IMG/VR virus record: IMGVR_UViG_3300046011_002258 | Location: 1 to 25,343 of that record | DNA: 25,343 bases | Source: a virus | Strand: one strand, 5' to 3' | Part shown: in pieces, positions 12,469 to 20,579 of the stretch | How the letters are laid out: the number at the start of each line of letters is the position of its first letter | Numbering within the stretch: position 1 is the first letter of the stretch | Notes under the pieces: model-generated | Told to the model about the DNA's origin: nothing | Database searches by the model: none | Seen by the model: only the letters and a program-made list of their open reading frames with translations | Translations under genes and position numbers: made by a program

Positions 12469-12476
12469 AGCGCCGC
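12457..12476 (+). promoter_or_regulatory. GC-rich hairpin over the leader stop codon
   Basis: A perfect 7-bp GC stem with a 6-base loop (ATTGAA) that contains the TGA of the leader ORF. No T run follows. It is placed to respond to ribosomes on the leader, a layout typical of translation attenuation. Confidence 0.4.
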
Positions 12477-12492
12477 ACTAGGTATCCATAGG

Positions 12493-12729
12493 ATGTTCCG
12501 TCTACCAACCCTGCGAAAAAATAAAGATAAACTACCACCGAAATTTGGTACAGATCTTAGATCTTTAGGTCCAATACACGCTTGTCCTTGTGGTTCTAAA
12601 GTCTTCTCTATCTTAGCTACCTTTGATAACTATGAGATATCCTGGTATATGTTAGATGCAACCTGTGTTAACTGTGGCAATCTAGTTATAGTTCCTTGCC
12701 CAATAGATGATCCTGCTAGGGAAATTTAG
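12493..12729 (+). CDS. zinc-ribbon protein on the opposite strand
   Basis: A 78-aa protein with C31-x-C33 (ACPCGSKV) and C58-x2-C61 (CVNCGNLV), a small zinc ribbon flanking beta strands (FSILATFDNYEISWYMLD). Short proteins of this type, with a CPCG and a second Cys pair, recur in actinobacterial phages by memory of the pattern. It is the only plus-strand gene among minus-strand operons, with its own upstream region, like a moron. Its own ATG has only a weak ribosome site (ATAGG abutting), whereas the leader ORF 75 bases upstream has a strong one. A minus-strand terminator follows it. Confidence 0.6.
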   Translation: MFRLPTLRKNKDKLPPKFGTDLRSLGPIHACPCGSKVFSILATFDNYEISWYMLDATCVNCGNLVIVPCPIDDPAREI

Positions 12730-12732
12730 ACA

Positions 12733-12765
12733 ACAAAAAAGAAGCCACCCCGTTTAAAGGGTGGC
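12733..12765 (-). terminator. Rho-independent terminator of the lysis/late block
   Basis: A perfect 7-bp stem GCCACCC/GGGTGGC (12744-12750 with 12759-12765), read on the minus strand, is followed by TTCTTTTTTG. It ends transcription of the lysis genes and separates them from the oppositely oriented zinc-ribbon gene. Confidence 0.8.
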
Positions 12766-12793
12766 CTCCGTATTACCTCGCAGTAGAACTAAA

Positions 12794-12982
12794 TTACTCT
12801 GAGCCTCTACCAAATTCTGTAGCTGATGGATCTAGCCACTTCAATAATGGTCCTGCTAGACCTGCTAATGCTGCTGCTCCTAATTGCTTAGGATCGGTGA
12901 TTCCACTTACATACAGTGCAACTGCTGCTGCGGCTGCTGCTCGGAACCAACTTAGTGCTGCTTGCTTGAACGTTGGGTTCAT
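12794..12982 (-). CDS. holin-like small membrane protein
   Basis: A 62-aa protein with two Ala-rich hydrophobic segments (about 8-26, AALSWFRAAAAAAVALYV, and about 35-48, AAALAGLAGPLLKWLD) separated by a polar turn. The tail is charged. This small, Ala-rich, double-helix layout beside an endolysin gene fits a holin or spanin-associated membrane protein. The ATG at 12982 has GGAGAG upstream. It is the last gene before the late terminator. Confidence 0.55.
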   Translation of the reverse strand: MNPTFKQAALSWFRAAAAAAVALYVSGITDPKQLGAAALAGLAGPLLKWLDPSATEFGRGSE

Positions 12983-12993
12983 TTTCTCTCCTT

Positions 12994-13497
12994 CTATTTT
13001 GTCTTGCTATGCACCTTGCAACAGGTACACACTGGGACTTTATATGCTTTTTTTGCTGGTGTAGTCATAACCGAAGCAATCAAAGTATTGATCGCCTTAG
13101 GTTGATTCATCCACCAGAACCAAGGTGATGTGTCATTTGCTGACCCATCATTAATAGAAATATGTAAATGTTTATTATGTTGATTACTGCCGGTATAGGT
13201 ACGGTTACCTTCTTTAGCCTTTTCTTTAGACCAGATCTTTCCCTGAAATATTAGGTACTTAACTCTTGCATCTTCTTTTAACTTCTCAAATATCTCTACG
13301 CAATCCACACCATTCTTAGGATCGTGAGTTAAATCAACTGCTAATCCAGTATTGTGATCTGAGTTAGGGTTTTGTTTAATGTGTGCCGATGAAGGCAATA
13401 GCCCGTCTGACAGCTTCTTGCGCTTCGGATATAAGGCTGTTGCTTGGCGTAGCACAGCTATCGCAGCAGGAGTTGCCCTCTTTGCAAGTATTTTCAT
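12994..13497 (-). CDS. endolysin, M15/VanY-like peptidase
   Basis: A 167-aa protein. Metal ligands H48 and D55 lie in NSDHNTGLAVDLTHD, and the HxH motif is KHLHISI, with H112 as the third ligand. This is the M15 peptidase (VanY/DacY) pattern that cleaves the peptide cross-links of peptidoglycan. Upstream residues 29-41 (LSDGLLPSSAHIKQ) fit the same fold. The C-terminus has the cysteine triad CTCCKVHSK, possibly a wall or metal-binding tail. No signal peptide is seen, so release depends on a holin. It overlaps its upstream neighbour by 4 bases. Confidence 0.75.
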   Translation of the reverse strand: MKILAKRATPAAIAVLRQATALYPKRKKLSDGLLPSSAHIKQNPNSDHNTGLAVDLTHDPKNGVDCVEIFEKLKEDARVKYLIFQGKIWSKEKAKEGNRTYTGSNQHNKHLHISINDGSANDTSPWFWWMNQPKAINTLIASVMTTPAKKAYKVPVCTCCKVHSKTK

Positions 13498-13763
13498 TTG
13501 TCATCCTCATCTCTTTTCTTACTCTTTAGTCCATTGGCGGATACGATTCCTGCAAGGGTTCCCGTAAGGAACACACACAGAGTTGATACTAGATCAATAG
13601 CAGCTTTATCATTTGGTGCTTGTTCACCTAAAGGTTGTGTAATAAATAAGAACGCATATAGTAAAGAGAATACTGAACCAGCAAATACAATTGCTAATAT
13701 AATCCCGATAGCAACTATTAATCTAGCGTGTAACTCTTCAGCGCTTAGTCGTTGTCTTGTCAT
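13494..13763 (-). CDS. two-helix membrane protein, holin candidate
   Basis: An 89-aa protein with two hydrophobic segments (about 14-42, IVAIGIILAIVFAGSVFSLL, and about 60-77, STLCVFLTGTLAGIVSA) and a highly charged C-terminus (KSKKRDEDDK). Two helices plus a charged tail, directly before the endolysin, is a class II holin layout. It overlaps both the endolysin start (4 bases) and the lipoprotein end. Of the membrane proteins in this block it is a strong holin candidate. Confidence 0.6.
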   Translation of the reverse strand: MTRQRLSAEELHARLIVAIGIILAIVFAGSVFSLLYAFLFITQPLGEQAPNDKAAIDLVSTLCVFLTGTLAGIVSANGLKSKKRDEDDK

Positions 13764-13956
13764 TGCTTTCCCCTACTGACTCTGGTATTAAGTCTTTAGT
13801 ACACTGTCCTACTGCTAAACACTGAGGCGGATTACACTCAGGATTTTCCCAATTCTTAAACTCTTGGCAGGGATAACGCATCCAACCTTGGTAGCCACAA
13901 CTTGTTAATAAGGTAAGGCTAGATGCTATTAAAAGTAATGTAATATATTTCTTCAA
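13738..13956 (-). CDS. small lipoprotein
   Basis: A 72-aa protein from a TTG start at 13956. The N-terminus is a lipoprotein signal: KK, hydrophobic stretch ITLLLIASSLTL, then the lipobox LTSC with C20. After it comes GYQGWMRYPCQEFKNWENPE, a stretch found in small phage lipoproteins, with further cysteines (PPQCLAVGQC). Such proteins may act in lysis as outer-envelope spanin-like parts or in superinfection exclusion. The host envelope here would be that of an actinobacterium, so the spanin role is doubtful. Confidence 0.55.
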   Translation of the reverse strand: MKKYITLLLIASSLTLLTSCGYQGWMRYPCQEFKNWENPECNPPQCLAVGQCTKDLIPESVGESNDKTTTKR

Positions 13957-13975
13957 CTAGCCTATCCAATCTATG

Positions 13976-14224
13976 CTATGAAATGCCTTTTTCTAGTAAT
14001 AATAAATGTAGTGCGTTAATCTTATCTGGTCTAAATCCTGACCAATGGAAGTTGTTATATACAACTACAGGTGCTTGTTTATATCCTAAATCTTCTGCAA
14101 CTTTTTTAGCATCCTCATCTTCACTCATATCTACTGATGAGTACTGCACTTTATACTTATCTAAAACTTTCTTAGTCATATCGCATTGGATACAATCTGG
14201 TAATGTGTAAACTATTACTGCCAT
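13976..14224 (-). CDS. nrdH: glutaredoxin-like (NrdH-type) redoxin
   Basis: An 82-aa protein with the thioredoxin-fold start AVIVYTLPDCIQCDMTKKVL (active-site C11-x2-C14), a central VDMSEDEDAKKVAED helix, and the conserved cis-Pro region APVVVYN followed by HWSGFRPDKI. This order fits NrdH, the small electron donor of class Ib ribonucleotide reductase. No reductase gene is in the window, so it may serve the host enzyme. It sits between the lysis genes and the structural genes. The ATG has GGGGGAAA upstream. Confidence 0.78.
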   Translation of the reverse strand: MAVIVYTLPDCIQCDMTKKVLDKYKVQYSSVDMSEDEDAKKVAEDLGYKQAPVVVYNNFHWSGFRPDKINALHLLLLEKGIS

Positions 14225-14233
14225 TATTTCCCC

Positions 14234-14431
14234 CTATTGTTTTCGGATAAGTATACTTATTATTTCCTCCACTTGTCGTTCAAGGCGGTCAACGGAGTCT
14301 CGTAAACTTGAGCCTCCATTCGGGCGAAGCTCTGATAGATAGTATTTAACTAGGTGTCTAACGCTTATTGCCAGTGCTCCAATCAGGGTCGTTGTTGCTA
14401 CTGCTAGTCCTGCCCATTCATTAGGTGTCAT
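14234..14431 (-). CDS. single-helix membrane protein, holin-like
   Basis: A 65-aa protein with one N-terminal transmembrane helix (about 5-24, EWAGLAVATTTLIGALAISV) and a charged C-terminal helix (SLRDSVDRLERQVEEIISIL) that reads as a coiled coil. Similar one-helix proteins with a coiled-coil tail sit beside phage endolysins and can act as holins or holin partners. Its ATG is 4 bases from the end of the 636-aa structural gene. Function is inferred from layout only. Confidence 0.5.
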   Translation of the reverse strand: MTPNEWAGLAVATTTLIGALAISVRHLVKYYLSELRPNGGSSLRDSVDRLERQVEEIISILIRKQ

Positions 14432-14435
14432 ATCA

Positions 14436-16346
14436 TCATATCAATCTAATAGTAGCGATTAATAATCCACCGTATCCGGAGAATCTTCTATCACTTGGGG
14501 TTCTGTTTATAAAGTCAAGCTCTTCAATTAATCCAATGTATGACTCACCAGTTCTAAAGTCTTCTACTCTAATGGTATCTCCTACATTCTCTACCGCTTC
14601 TAGTTGACTCAACCGATCATAGGCTGAACCTTCATAGCCCACCTCAACACCCATATTATCGCTCTCGTGGTCATAGCAGAACAAAGGGTATTGGATTATT
14701 CTTTGACGAGGTACAGCAGGTAAAGACTTCAATTGGTATCCAGTAAATAGTGGACCCTTAGTTGCATCAGTTGATGATCTAGAGATAGTAAATTTAAAAG
14801 CAAGATACTCTTGCGCTGTAGTAGGATAAGGAATACCTATCTCACTACTTGTAACACCTTGAGCAAAACCACCTAGGTTGGCTTCAGTATTTACATAATC
14901 AATAGATTGAATAGATATAGCACCATCTGTGGTATCTATTCTAGGGTTAAGTAATTTATATAATTTATTCTCTAATGTGTTATATCGTATAAAACCTGTT
15001 TGTAAGTAGCCACTTGTTACCTTATCAGTAGTGGACTCAGCGTAGATAACATTGCCAGAAGTAAAGGCTGCTCTATCTGAGTTACCAAAGAAGGCTACCT
15101 GATTAGATGCAGCAGCGACACCACTTGCTACTAGATCCCAAGCCCAAGGAAATACTAGGCTGTTAGCTATTACAGTTGTAGATAAATCTACCTTTACTAG
15201 CCCTGCCTCACCATCAATAGTGGTTGCAATATAAGCAAAGCGATCTCTAAATGCTATTGAGTTACAGGCAGCTTGATCAAATAATAAAGGACCATACTGG
15301 ATGTTACCATTTGTATCTGATACGCCTACTCTAAATCCTTTATTAGTCGCAAGGACTGCATAGGTACCAAGATATACATCAAAGTCATTGATGCGTTCAC
15401 CCTCTGGCAGGTCAATAATAACCGTAGGTGTTTCAAGAGTTGGAAAACCTAATGAGTTGGCATTTGTTACATCTAAGACAATTTTAAAGACAGATGAGGA
15501 TGTTCCATTAGGATCATATCCTGATATGTAGATAGCACCAGGTCCCTCTGATATAGAAGACCATACCCAAGATGAGTTAGGATGGGTAAAAAATGCAGTA
15601 GGTAGTCCTGTAGAAGAAGTCCTTGTAGCATCTAGTTCATAGATAGCAGGACCGATAGCAGCGATAAGGCGCTGCTTTACATAACGGATTGTGGCACGAG
15701 TAACAGTAGCATTATAGATTTCAGCATCGGCAGGTGTAGCACCGACTGAACCTTTGTGAACGTGGGTACCATTAATAAAGTAATAATTAGAACCATTAGT
15801 AGTAAGGCTAAAGATAGTAGATGGTGTACCAGCTTGAGAAATAGTAGTAGGTGAACCAGCAGATGTTGCTTGTTTCTTTAAAGCAGTTCCATCTGTAAAG
15901 AAGATACAGTCATTAGTGCCATCATTAACACCTATTAATTGAGCAGGTGCTGCGCCTGAATAAAAACTAGCAGTGCTATTTAATAGGGTAACTTGTCCTT
16001 TAGTAAAGACCTCTACACCTTTAGACTCTGTGTACTGGAAACGAAGTGACTCATCCTGTGCCGGTTCAAAGTATTTAATACCTGCGCCAAGATGGAATGT
16101 TGATTGAGATCTAAACCACCAACCAGTAAGTGATTGCTCACCAGCTTCTCTAGTCTGGTCATACTGTTCTTTACGATACTTAGCAGTTACTCTGCGATAA
16201 GGTGAATCATCAGAGGCTGCAATAAAGAACGGCAAACCGGCGATAGCCATATCATAATTAACACCGGTAGCTGAGTAGTTCGTAGCACCTGCAGGATTGG
16301 ATAGTACGTAGGGGATACCTTCGGTAATATCATCGCCGTATGCCAT
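14436..16346 (-). CDS. large structural protein, probable tail component
   Basis: A 636-aa protein with no catalytic motifs. It is Gly/Ser/Thr-rich with many short aromatic-beta motifs spaced through the chain (for example YRKEQYDQTREAGEQS at about 57, LTTNGSNYYFINGTHVHKGS near 185, and GERINDFDVYLGTYAVLATN around 310). The spacing suggests a beta-propeller or repeated beta sheets, as in phage tail or virion-stabilising proteins. It lies between the fibre genes and lysis genes in the virion operon. The ATG has GGAGAT upstream. A strong terminator lies just upstream of this gene. Confidence 0.55.
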   Translation of the reverse strand: MAYGDDITEGIPYVLSNPAGATNYSATGVNYDMAIAGLPFFIAASDDSPYRRVTAKYRKEQYDQTREAGEQSLTGWWFRSQSTFHLGAGIKYFEPAQDESLRFQYTESKGVEVFTKGQVTLLNSTASFYSGAAPAQLIGVNDGTNDCIFFTDGTALKKQATSAGSPTTISQAGTPSTIFSLTTNGSNYYFINGTHVHKGSVGATPADAEIYNATVTRATIRYVKQRLIAAIGPAIYELDATRTSSTGLPTAFFTHPNSSWVWSSISEGPGAIYISGYDPNGTSSSVFKIVLDVTNANSLGFPTLETPTVIIDLPEGERINDFDVYLGTYAVLATNKGFRVGVSDTNGNIQYGPLLFDQAACNSIAFRDRFAYIATTIDGEAGLVKVDLSTTVIANSLVFPWAWDLVASGVAAASNQVAFFGNSDRAAFTSGNVIYAESTTDKVTSGYLQTGFIRYNTLENKLYKLLNPRIDTTDGAISIQSIDYVNTEANLGGFAQGVTSSEIGIPYPTTAQEYLAFKFTISRSSTDATKGPLFTGYQLKSLPAVPRQRIIQYPLFCYDHESDNMGVEVGYEGSAYDRLSQLEAVENVGDTIRVEDFRTGESYIGLIEELDFINRTPSDRRFSGYGGLLIATIRLI

Positions 16347-16356
16347 TGATCTCCTT

Positions 16357-16382
16357 AAATAGAAAACCCCGCCGAAGCGGGG
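16357..16382 (-). terminator. Rho-independent terminator inside the virion operon
   Basis: A perfect 6-bp GC stem CCCCGC-CGAA-GCGGGG (16367-16382) has, on the minus strand, a T run TTTTCTATTT immediately after it. It lies between the fibre gene at 16403-16750 and the 636-aa gene, with only about 10 bases before that gene's ribosome site. It could reduce transcription of the downstream genes. Confidence 0.75.
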
Positions 16383-16402
16383 TCATTAATAATTGTTATT
16401 AC

Positions 16403-16750
16403 TTAGAGAGCAGGTGCTTCAACCCAGGAGGTTGTTGCTTCATCCCAACTGTAACGCTTGCCTTCTTCAATTGGCATAGGAGTTGGTGATTCCCACAGAT
16501 AAGTATCTGAGTTCTTTGTCCAAGAAGGGAATGGTTGTGGGGCTGCAAAGCCTGATCCATCCCAAGTGTATCCAACACCTGCATAGTTCTTATGTAGTGC
16601 TTGCCCACCTTGACGGGAGTTAACTCCGCCGTGTGTGTTATAGGAAGTTTGTACCCACTCGCCACCTAGATTTGCTTGACACCACTCTTTAGAATCGGCA
16701 ACGATAACCTGTGTCACCACACCGTTTTCTACTTTTGCATAATGAGCCAT
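16403..16750 (-). CDS. small fibre-associated structural protein (paralogue A)
   Basis: A 115-aa protein starting MAHYAKVENGVVTQVIVADS. The C-terminal half has GFAAPQPFPSWT, and TYLWESPTPMPIEEGKRYSW near the end. The protein at 21618-21962 follows the same plan (MAYFAEIDENNIVKQVVVIP; VFVAPQPFPSWTLNESHDW), so these are paralogues. Such small proteins are common next to tail-fibre genes in cyanophages and related phages, where they may cap or mature the fibre. Its ATG overlaps the previous stop (TAATG). Confidence 0.6.
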   Translation of the reverse strand: MAHYAKVENGVVTQVIVADSKEWCQANLGGEWVQTSYNTHGGVNSRQGGQALHKNYAGVGYTWDGSGFAAPQPFPSWTKNSDTYLWESPTPMPIEEGKRYSWDEATTSWVEAPAL

Positions 16751-16953
16751 TATTTATCCTTGTCTTCTCCATACAAAGTTGCTGTGTTTAATAATTTTAC
16801 ATCTCGTTTTGTAACTATTCCACCTTTATCATCAAGTTGGGTTTTAGCAGTTGTTTCATTATCGGCTATAATATGAACTAACATAACTACTTCATAACTA
16901 AAGCATTGGGTTTTCTTTATTTCTTTAATATTTGTTACGTTGTCTTTTGACAT
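16750..16953 (-). CDS. small hypothetical protein in the fibre block
   Basis: A 67-aa protein with a basic N-terminus (KDNVTNIKEIKKTQ), a mixed middle (FSYEVVMLVHIIADNETTAK) and a charged tail (YGEDKDK). The composition is not that of a fibre. It is linked to the next gene by a one-base overlap (TAATG), so it is translated with it. No domain recognised. Confidence 0.45.
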   Translation of the reverse strand: MSKDNVTNIKEIKKTQCFSYEVVMLVHIIADNETTAKTQLDDKGGIVTKRDVKLLNTATLYGEDKDK

Positions 16954-16965
16954 ATTACCCTCTCG

Positions 16966-18648
16966 TTAGACTGCATATCTTATTATAACGATACCTGACC
17001 CACCAGCACCTGATGTTGTGCCAGTATTACCACAGTTACCACCACCACCACCGCCTGTGTTAACTGTTCCTGCTGTTCCAACAACATTAGCACCAGCACC
17101 ACCTGCGCCACCACCGCCAGTACCACCTGCACCAGCAGCTAAGTTTCCACCTCCACCACCACCACCTGCATAAGTTACTGAAGTTCCACTAATTGAAGAT
17201 GCTGTACCTGCACCACCATCACCTGAAGTAGCACCACTAACGCCAACTGCGCCAGCACCACCACCACCACCGCCTCTATATGGTTGTCCACTTGGAGATG
17301 AACCAGCGCCGCCATCATTACCTTGTCCTGCTGTACCTGCGCCACCTGCTGAGCCACCGCTACCAAACATATTTCCACCGCCACCACCTGAACCACCACT
17401 ACTTCCAGCAGATGCAGTATCACCACCTCTACCTCCTGCACCACCAGCAGTTGATGTGATTGTTGAAAATACAGAGTTATTACCGTTATTGCCTTGAGTT
17501 TCTTGCGTTGATTGTCCAGCGCCACCAGCACCAACAGTCACTGTGTATGCCTGTGCAGTTAAAGATAAAGCTGAACCACCAATAGAAGTTCTAAAACCAC
17601 CAGCTCCTCCACCACCAGCACCTACACCACCTTTACCAGCACCTCCTGATCCGCCTCCTGCTACAACTAAGTAATCAGCACTTAAAGATTGGTTTGGAGT
17701 AAACGTTCCTGATGATGTAAATGTGTGAATCCAATATCCATTATCAAATGTAATAGTTCCACCAGTTGCTTTAGCAACGGCAGTAACAAAATTACCTGAT
17801 GAAGTAAAAGTATGAATCGTGTTACCACCTGATGTAGTTACAGTTCCGCCAGTTGCTTTTTGTACTGTACCAGAGTAGCGGGCTACAACAATTCCTGAGC
17901 CGCCAGCACCACCATTAGTGGTTCCTGCTGCACCACCGCCGCCACCACCACCAGTATTTGCAGTTCCTGCATTTCCATTACCTGAGCCAACTCCACCACC
18001 GCCGCCTCCTGCGCCACCTGATGAACTGCCTCCATTTGAACCACCACCACCGCCACCTGCATAAGTTATGGATGAACCAGTTATAGATGTAGCAACTCCT
18101 GTGCCTCCATTTGTTGGTACACTATTTTGTCCACCATCGCCACCTGTTGCACCAGCACCACCACCGCCATTACCTGAATAATCTCCGGTGAACATACCTG
18201 AACCAGCAACACCATTACCACCTCTAAAGCCTTGACCGGTAGTTCCAGTACCACCATTTAAACCTGAACCTACACCCCAAGTTGCACCGCCACCACCTGA
18301 ACCACCATTAGGATTTGAAGAAGCATTAAAGTCACCACTACCTCCTCCACCAGCAACAGAGGTAATTGTTGAAAAAATTGAATCATTACCTTTTGCACCA
18401 GCAGTACCACTTGAGCCACCACTGCCACCAGCACCAATTGTTACTGTGTAACTAGTATTAAGTGTAAGTGTTAAGGCTGATTCAAGAGTTCCACCGCCAC
18501 CTGTTGCAGTTACTGTTGAACGCAAACCACCAGCACCACCACCGCCACCGCGACTTCCACCACCACCAGCACCACCAGCAACAACAAGGTAATCAACAGT
18601 GATGCTACGAACGGAATCTTGAGATGCAATAATCCCTAAGATTGGCAT
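16966..18648 (-). CDS. glycine-rich tail-fibre or adhesin protein
   Basis: A 560-aa protein made of two homologous glycine-rich units. Each unit opens with a DYLVVAGG-type strand (residues about 19 and 326), runs through long glycine-rich loops that carry TVTIGAGGSG or TVTVGAGGAG and SITYAGGGG or SVTYAGGGG, and closes with GGSGIVV-x-RY. A short segment (IHTFTSSG-x-F, twice) links the two. Such poly-glycine domains sit at the tip of some phage fibres, for example gp38-type adhesins of T-even phages, where they bind the host. That parallel is from architecture only. Its DNA is rich in CCACCA-type codons, which explains shadow ORFs in other frames. Confidence 0.65.
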   Translation of the reverse strand: MPILGIIASQDSVRSITVDYLVVAGGAGGGGSRGGGGGAGGLRSTVTATGGGGTLESALTLTLNTSYTVTIGAGGSGGSSGTAGAKGNDSIFSTITSVAGGGGSGDFNASSNPNGGSGGGGATWGVGSGLNGGTGTTGQGFRGGNGVAGSGMFTGDYSGNGGGGAGATGGDGGQNSVPTNGGTGVATSITGSSITYAGGGGGGSNGGSSSGGAGGGGGGVGSGNGNAGTANTGGGGGGGAAGTTNGGAGGSGIVVARYSGTVQKATGGTVTTSGGNTIHTFTSSGNFVTAVAKATGGTITFDNGYWIHTFTSSGTFTPNQSLSADYLVVAGGGSGGAGKGGVGAGGGGAGGFRTSIGGSALSLTAQAYTVTVGAGGAGQSTQETQGNNGNNSVFSTITSTAGGAGGRGGDTASAGSSGGSGGGGGNMFGSGGSAGGAGTAGQGNDGGAGSSPSGQPYRGGGGGGAGAVGVSGATSGDGGAGTASSISGTSVTYAGGGGGGGNLAAGAGGTGGGGAGGAGANVVGTAGTVNTGGGGGGNCGNTGTTSGAGGSGIVIIRYAV

Positions 18649-19667
18649 TAAGATAGATCCCCAATCACTGTAAAGGTATTACTTGCTGTACAGATAATTG
18701 AACAAGCTGAATACTGTGCTCTTAACTTAGGAGCAGTTGCAGTTGCGCCTGTAGATGTAATAGTTACACCAGCACCCTGTGCAAATGTAACCTGCCCTAC
18801 GCCAATCTGTTGAAGATTAATAACATCTCCAGCAGTAAATATGCTTGGTGGCACTGTTACGGTAATTGCTGACGCATTAGATGCTGTAACTAATTTATAA
18901 GAAGCATCGGCTGCTACTAAAGTGTAAGTAGTTCCAGTTTGGGCATTAAGGGTAAGTCTTTGTGTTGGGGTTGTAATGATTGGTGATGTTAAAGTCTTAT
19001 TAGTTAGTACATCTGTTGTATCTTTACCTACCAAAGTGTCTGTTGCATCTGGAAGAGTAAGTGTTTTGGCAGTAGTAAAAGCTGTAGCAATAGTTCCTGT
19101 AACAGCAGTTGTACCACCTATATCAAACTTAATTACCTTAGTAACATCAGTAGCATCTACTATTGTAGTAGTAGAATCAGATAACTTTTTGTTAGTTAAA
19201 GTGTCAGTAGTTGCTTTACCTACTAAGGTATCACTTGTAGTTGCCGGCAAAGTTAAGGTATTAGTACCAGCAACAGCAGTTGCTTGAACTGTAGTTGTAC
19301 CAGATGTTGAACCAGAAAAACCTAGACTAGCAACAGGCGAGATACCAGCAGCAAAAGCTGTTAAATCATCTGAGGTTAGAACGTGTTTAATGCTAGCACC
19401 AGTGGAATGAGATATAGCACTAGATCCTGCCCTACCCCTAGTTACTGTAAAAGTATCTCCTGCTGGACCTGCTGTTATAAAAACAATTTCTTCATTGATA
19501 GTATCGGGATCTATTGCTACAGTAAACTGACTGTTTGCTACTATAGTAACTCCACCAAGTAAGGTGGTTGCAGTTCCAGTTGCTACTGTTATTGATGTAA
19601 CAGCGCTATTAATACTAGATGCTAGTGTCGTCTCAACACTTGTGGAGCTATATAAACGAGTTGCCAT
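18648..19667 (-). CDS. repeat-rich fibre-like structural protein
   Basis: A 339-aa Thr/Ala/Val-rich protein. The N-terminal part has the strand motif NEEIVFITAGPAGDTFTVTR (about 60-79), also present in the neighbouring 19677-20579 protein. The middle carries near-repeats LPATTSDTLVGKATTDTLTN and LPDATDTLVGKDTTDVLTN, typical of beta-helical fibre shafts. The last 80 residues match the C-terminus of the collagen-like protein at 22748-24454, so the domain is shared. The ATG has GGAAGG upstream. Likely a tail-fibre or receptor-binding component. Confidence 0.6.
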   Translation of the reverse strand: MATRLYSSTSVETTLASSINSAVTSITVATGTATTLLGGVTIVANSQFTVAIDPDTINEEIVFITAGPAGDTFTVTRGRAGSSAISHSTGASIKHVLTSDDLTAFAAGISPVASLGFSGSTSGTTTVQATAVAGTNTLTLPATTSDTLVGKATTDTLTNKKLSDSTTTIVDATDVTKVIKFDIGGTTAVTGTIATAFTTAKTLTLPDATDTLVGKDTTDVLTNKTLTSPIITTPTQRLTLNAQTGTTYTLVAADASYKLVTASNASAITVTVPPSIFTAGDVINLQQIGVGQVTFAQGAGVTITSTGATATAPKLRAQYSACSIICTASNTFTVIGDLS

Positions 19668-19676
19668 TAACCTTCC

Positions 19677-20579
19677 TTACTTTAGATAGTGTATACGTAT
19701 TGGATATTTGTCTTTTAATTTCAATGCCTCTTCGTTTAGTCTCTGTTGGTACAGAGCGAAGATATAACGAGAAGCTGAAACACCGGCTGTTGATGGAGTT
19801 TTGCTATCGGCATTATCAGCCTCAGCAGATGTAAGGTTAATACGACCTGCATCTAAGAATGATAGTAATTTATAGGAAGCACCAAGAGTTACTACATCTT
19901 GAGCTGATTGTGGCAAGCCAGTGACATCAGCAAAGTCATCAGTATTAGCATCTAATGTGTTAGCTGTAGTTGTATACCAAACTTGAACTGTTCTACCAGG
20001 CTGTACATTGTCATAAATATTTAAAGTAGCATTAGTATTAAAGGTTGCACTGTTAGCAAAGTTATCTAAGCGCCATCTTCTTAATGGTAACCACTCTTGG
20101 CTTGATCCAGTAGTTTGCCAAGATACATACAAGACATCCTCAACATCATCTGGTAGAGCATAAGTTGTTACTGATGCGTTAAAGGTAAAAGTATATGAGG
20201 CTACAGCCCAGAGATTAGGATACAAAGAGTTGATAGTATCGTTGATAGCCCTTTTAATTGTAGTTCTTGGAAAGGTAGGAGCCAAAGTAACTTGAGCATT
20301 TACTGTATGAGGTGCAGGAGATGTTCCTTGGTAACCTCTACCAAATCCTGGCATTACGTTAAGTACGTTAGTTGCCTTATCAAAAGAATCAATAAAGATA
20401 AGTTCATCATCAATTTCAATAATACCTTTAGCAAGATTTGCGCTAGTACCGAGAGTGATAGCAGTGCTGGTTGTGGTTAGACCGGCAGGGTTAGCCACAT
20501 TACTGATACGATCTTGTCGCAAGGTATAGCCTTGTAGGTTAGACTTTATCTCATCTACCATATCGTTAAGAGTGCTCAT
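19677..20579 (-). CDS. head-tail adaptor-like or tail structural protein
   Basis: A 300-aa protein. Its N-terminal third has IIEIDDELIFIDSFDKATNV, then VMPGFGRGYQGTSPAPHT, which pairs with a similar element in the 339-aa gene downstream. The central part is mainly beta (ASYTFTFNASVTTYALPDDV) with SLYPNLWAVA, and the C-terminus is helical. This mix is seen in connector or tail-adaptor proteins of short-tailed phages, but the assignment is by feel, not by domain. It overlaps the glycosyltransferase by 14 bases. Confidence 0.45.
   Translation of the reverse strand: MSTLNDMVDEIKSNLQGYTLRQDRISNVANPAGLTTTSTAITLGTSANLAKGIIEIDDELIFIDSFDKATNVLNVMPGFGRGYQGTSPAPHTVNAQVTLAPTFPRTTIKRAINDTINSLYPNLWAVASYTFTFNASVTTYALPDDVEDVLYVSWQTTGSSQEWLPLRRWRLDNFANSATFNTNATLNIYDNVQPGRTVQVWYTTTANTLDANTDDFADVTGLPQSAQDVVTLGASYKLLSFLDAGRINLTSAEADNADSKTPSTAGVSASRYIFALYQQRLNEEALKLKDKYPIRIHYLK

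Noticed and set aside
12360-12492. A tRNA gene in the divergent region, suggested by a hairpin-rich GC patch.
   Set aside because: No cloverleaf with T-loop GTTCRA, D-loop and anticodon stem could be built; the only strong stem is the GC hairpin at 12457-12476.
13379-13779. Plus-strand frames opposite the endolysin and membrane genes.
   Set aside because: They fall antisense to a gene with clear M15 motifs and to a two-helix membrane protein, with no ribosome sites.
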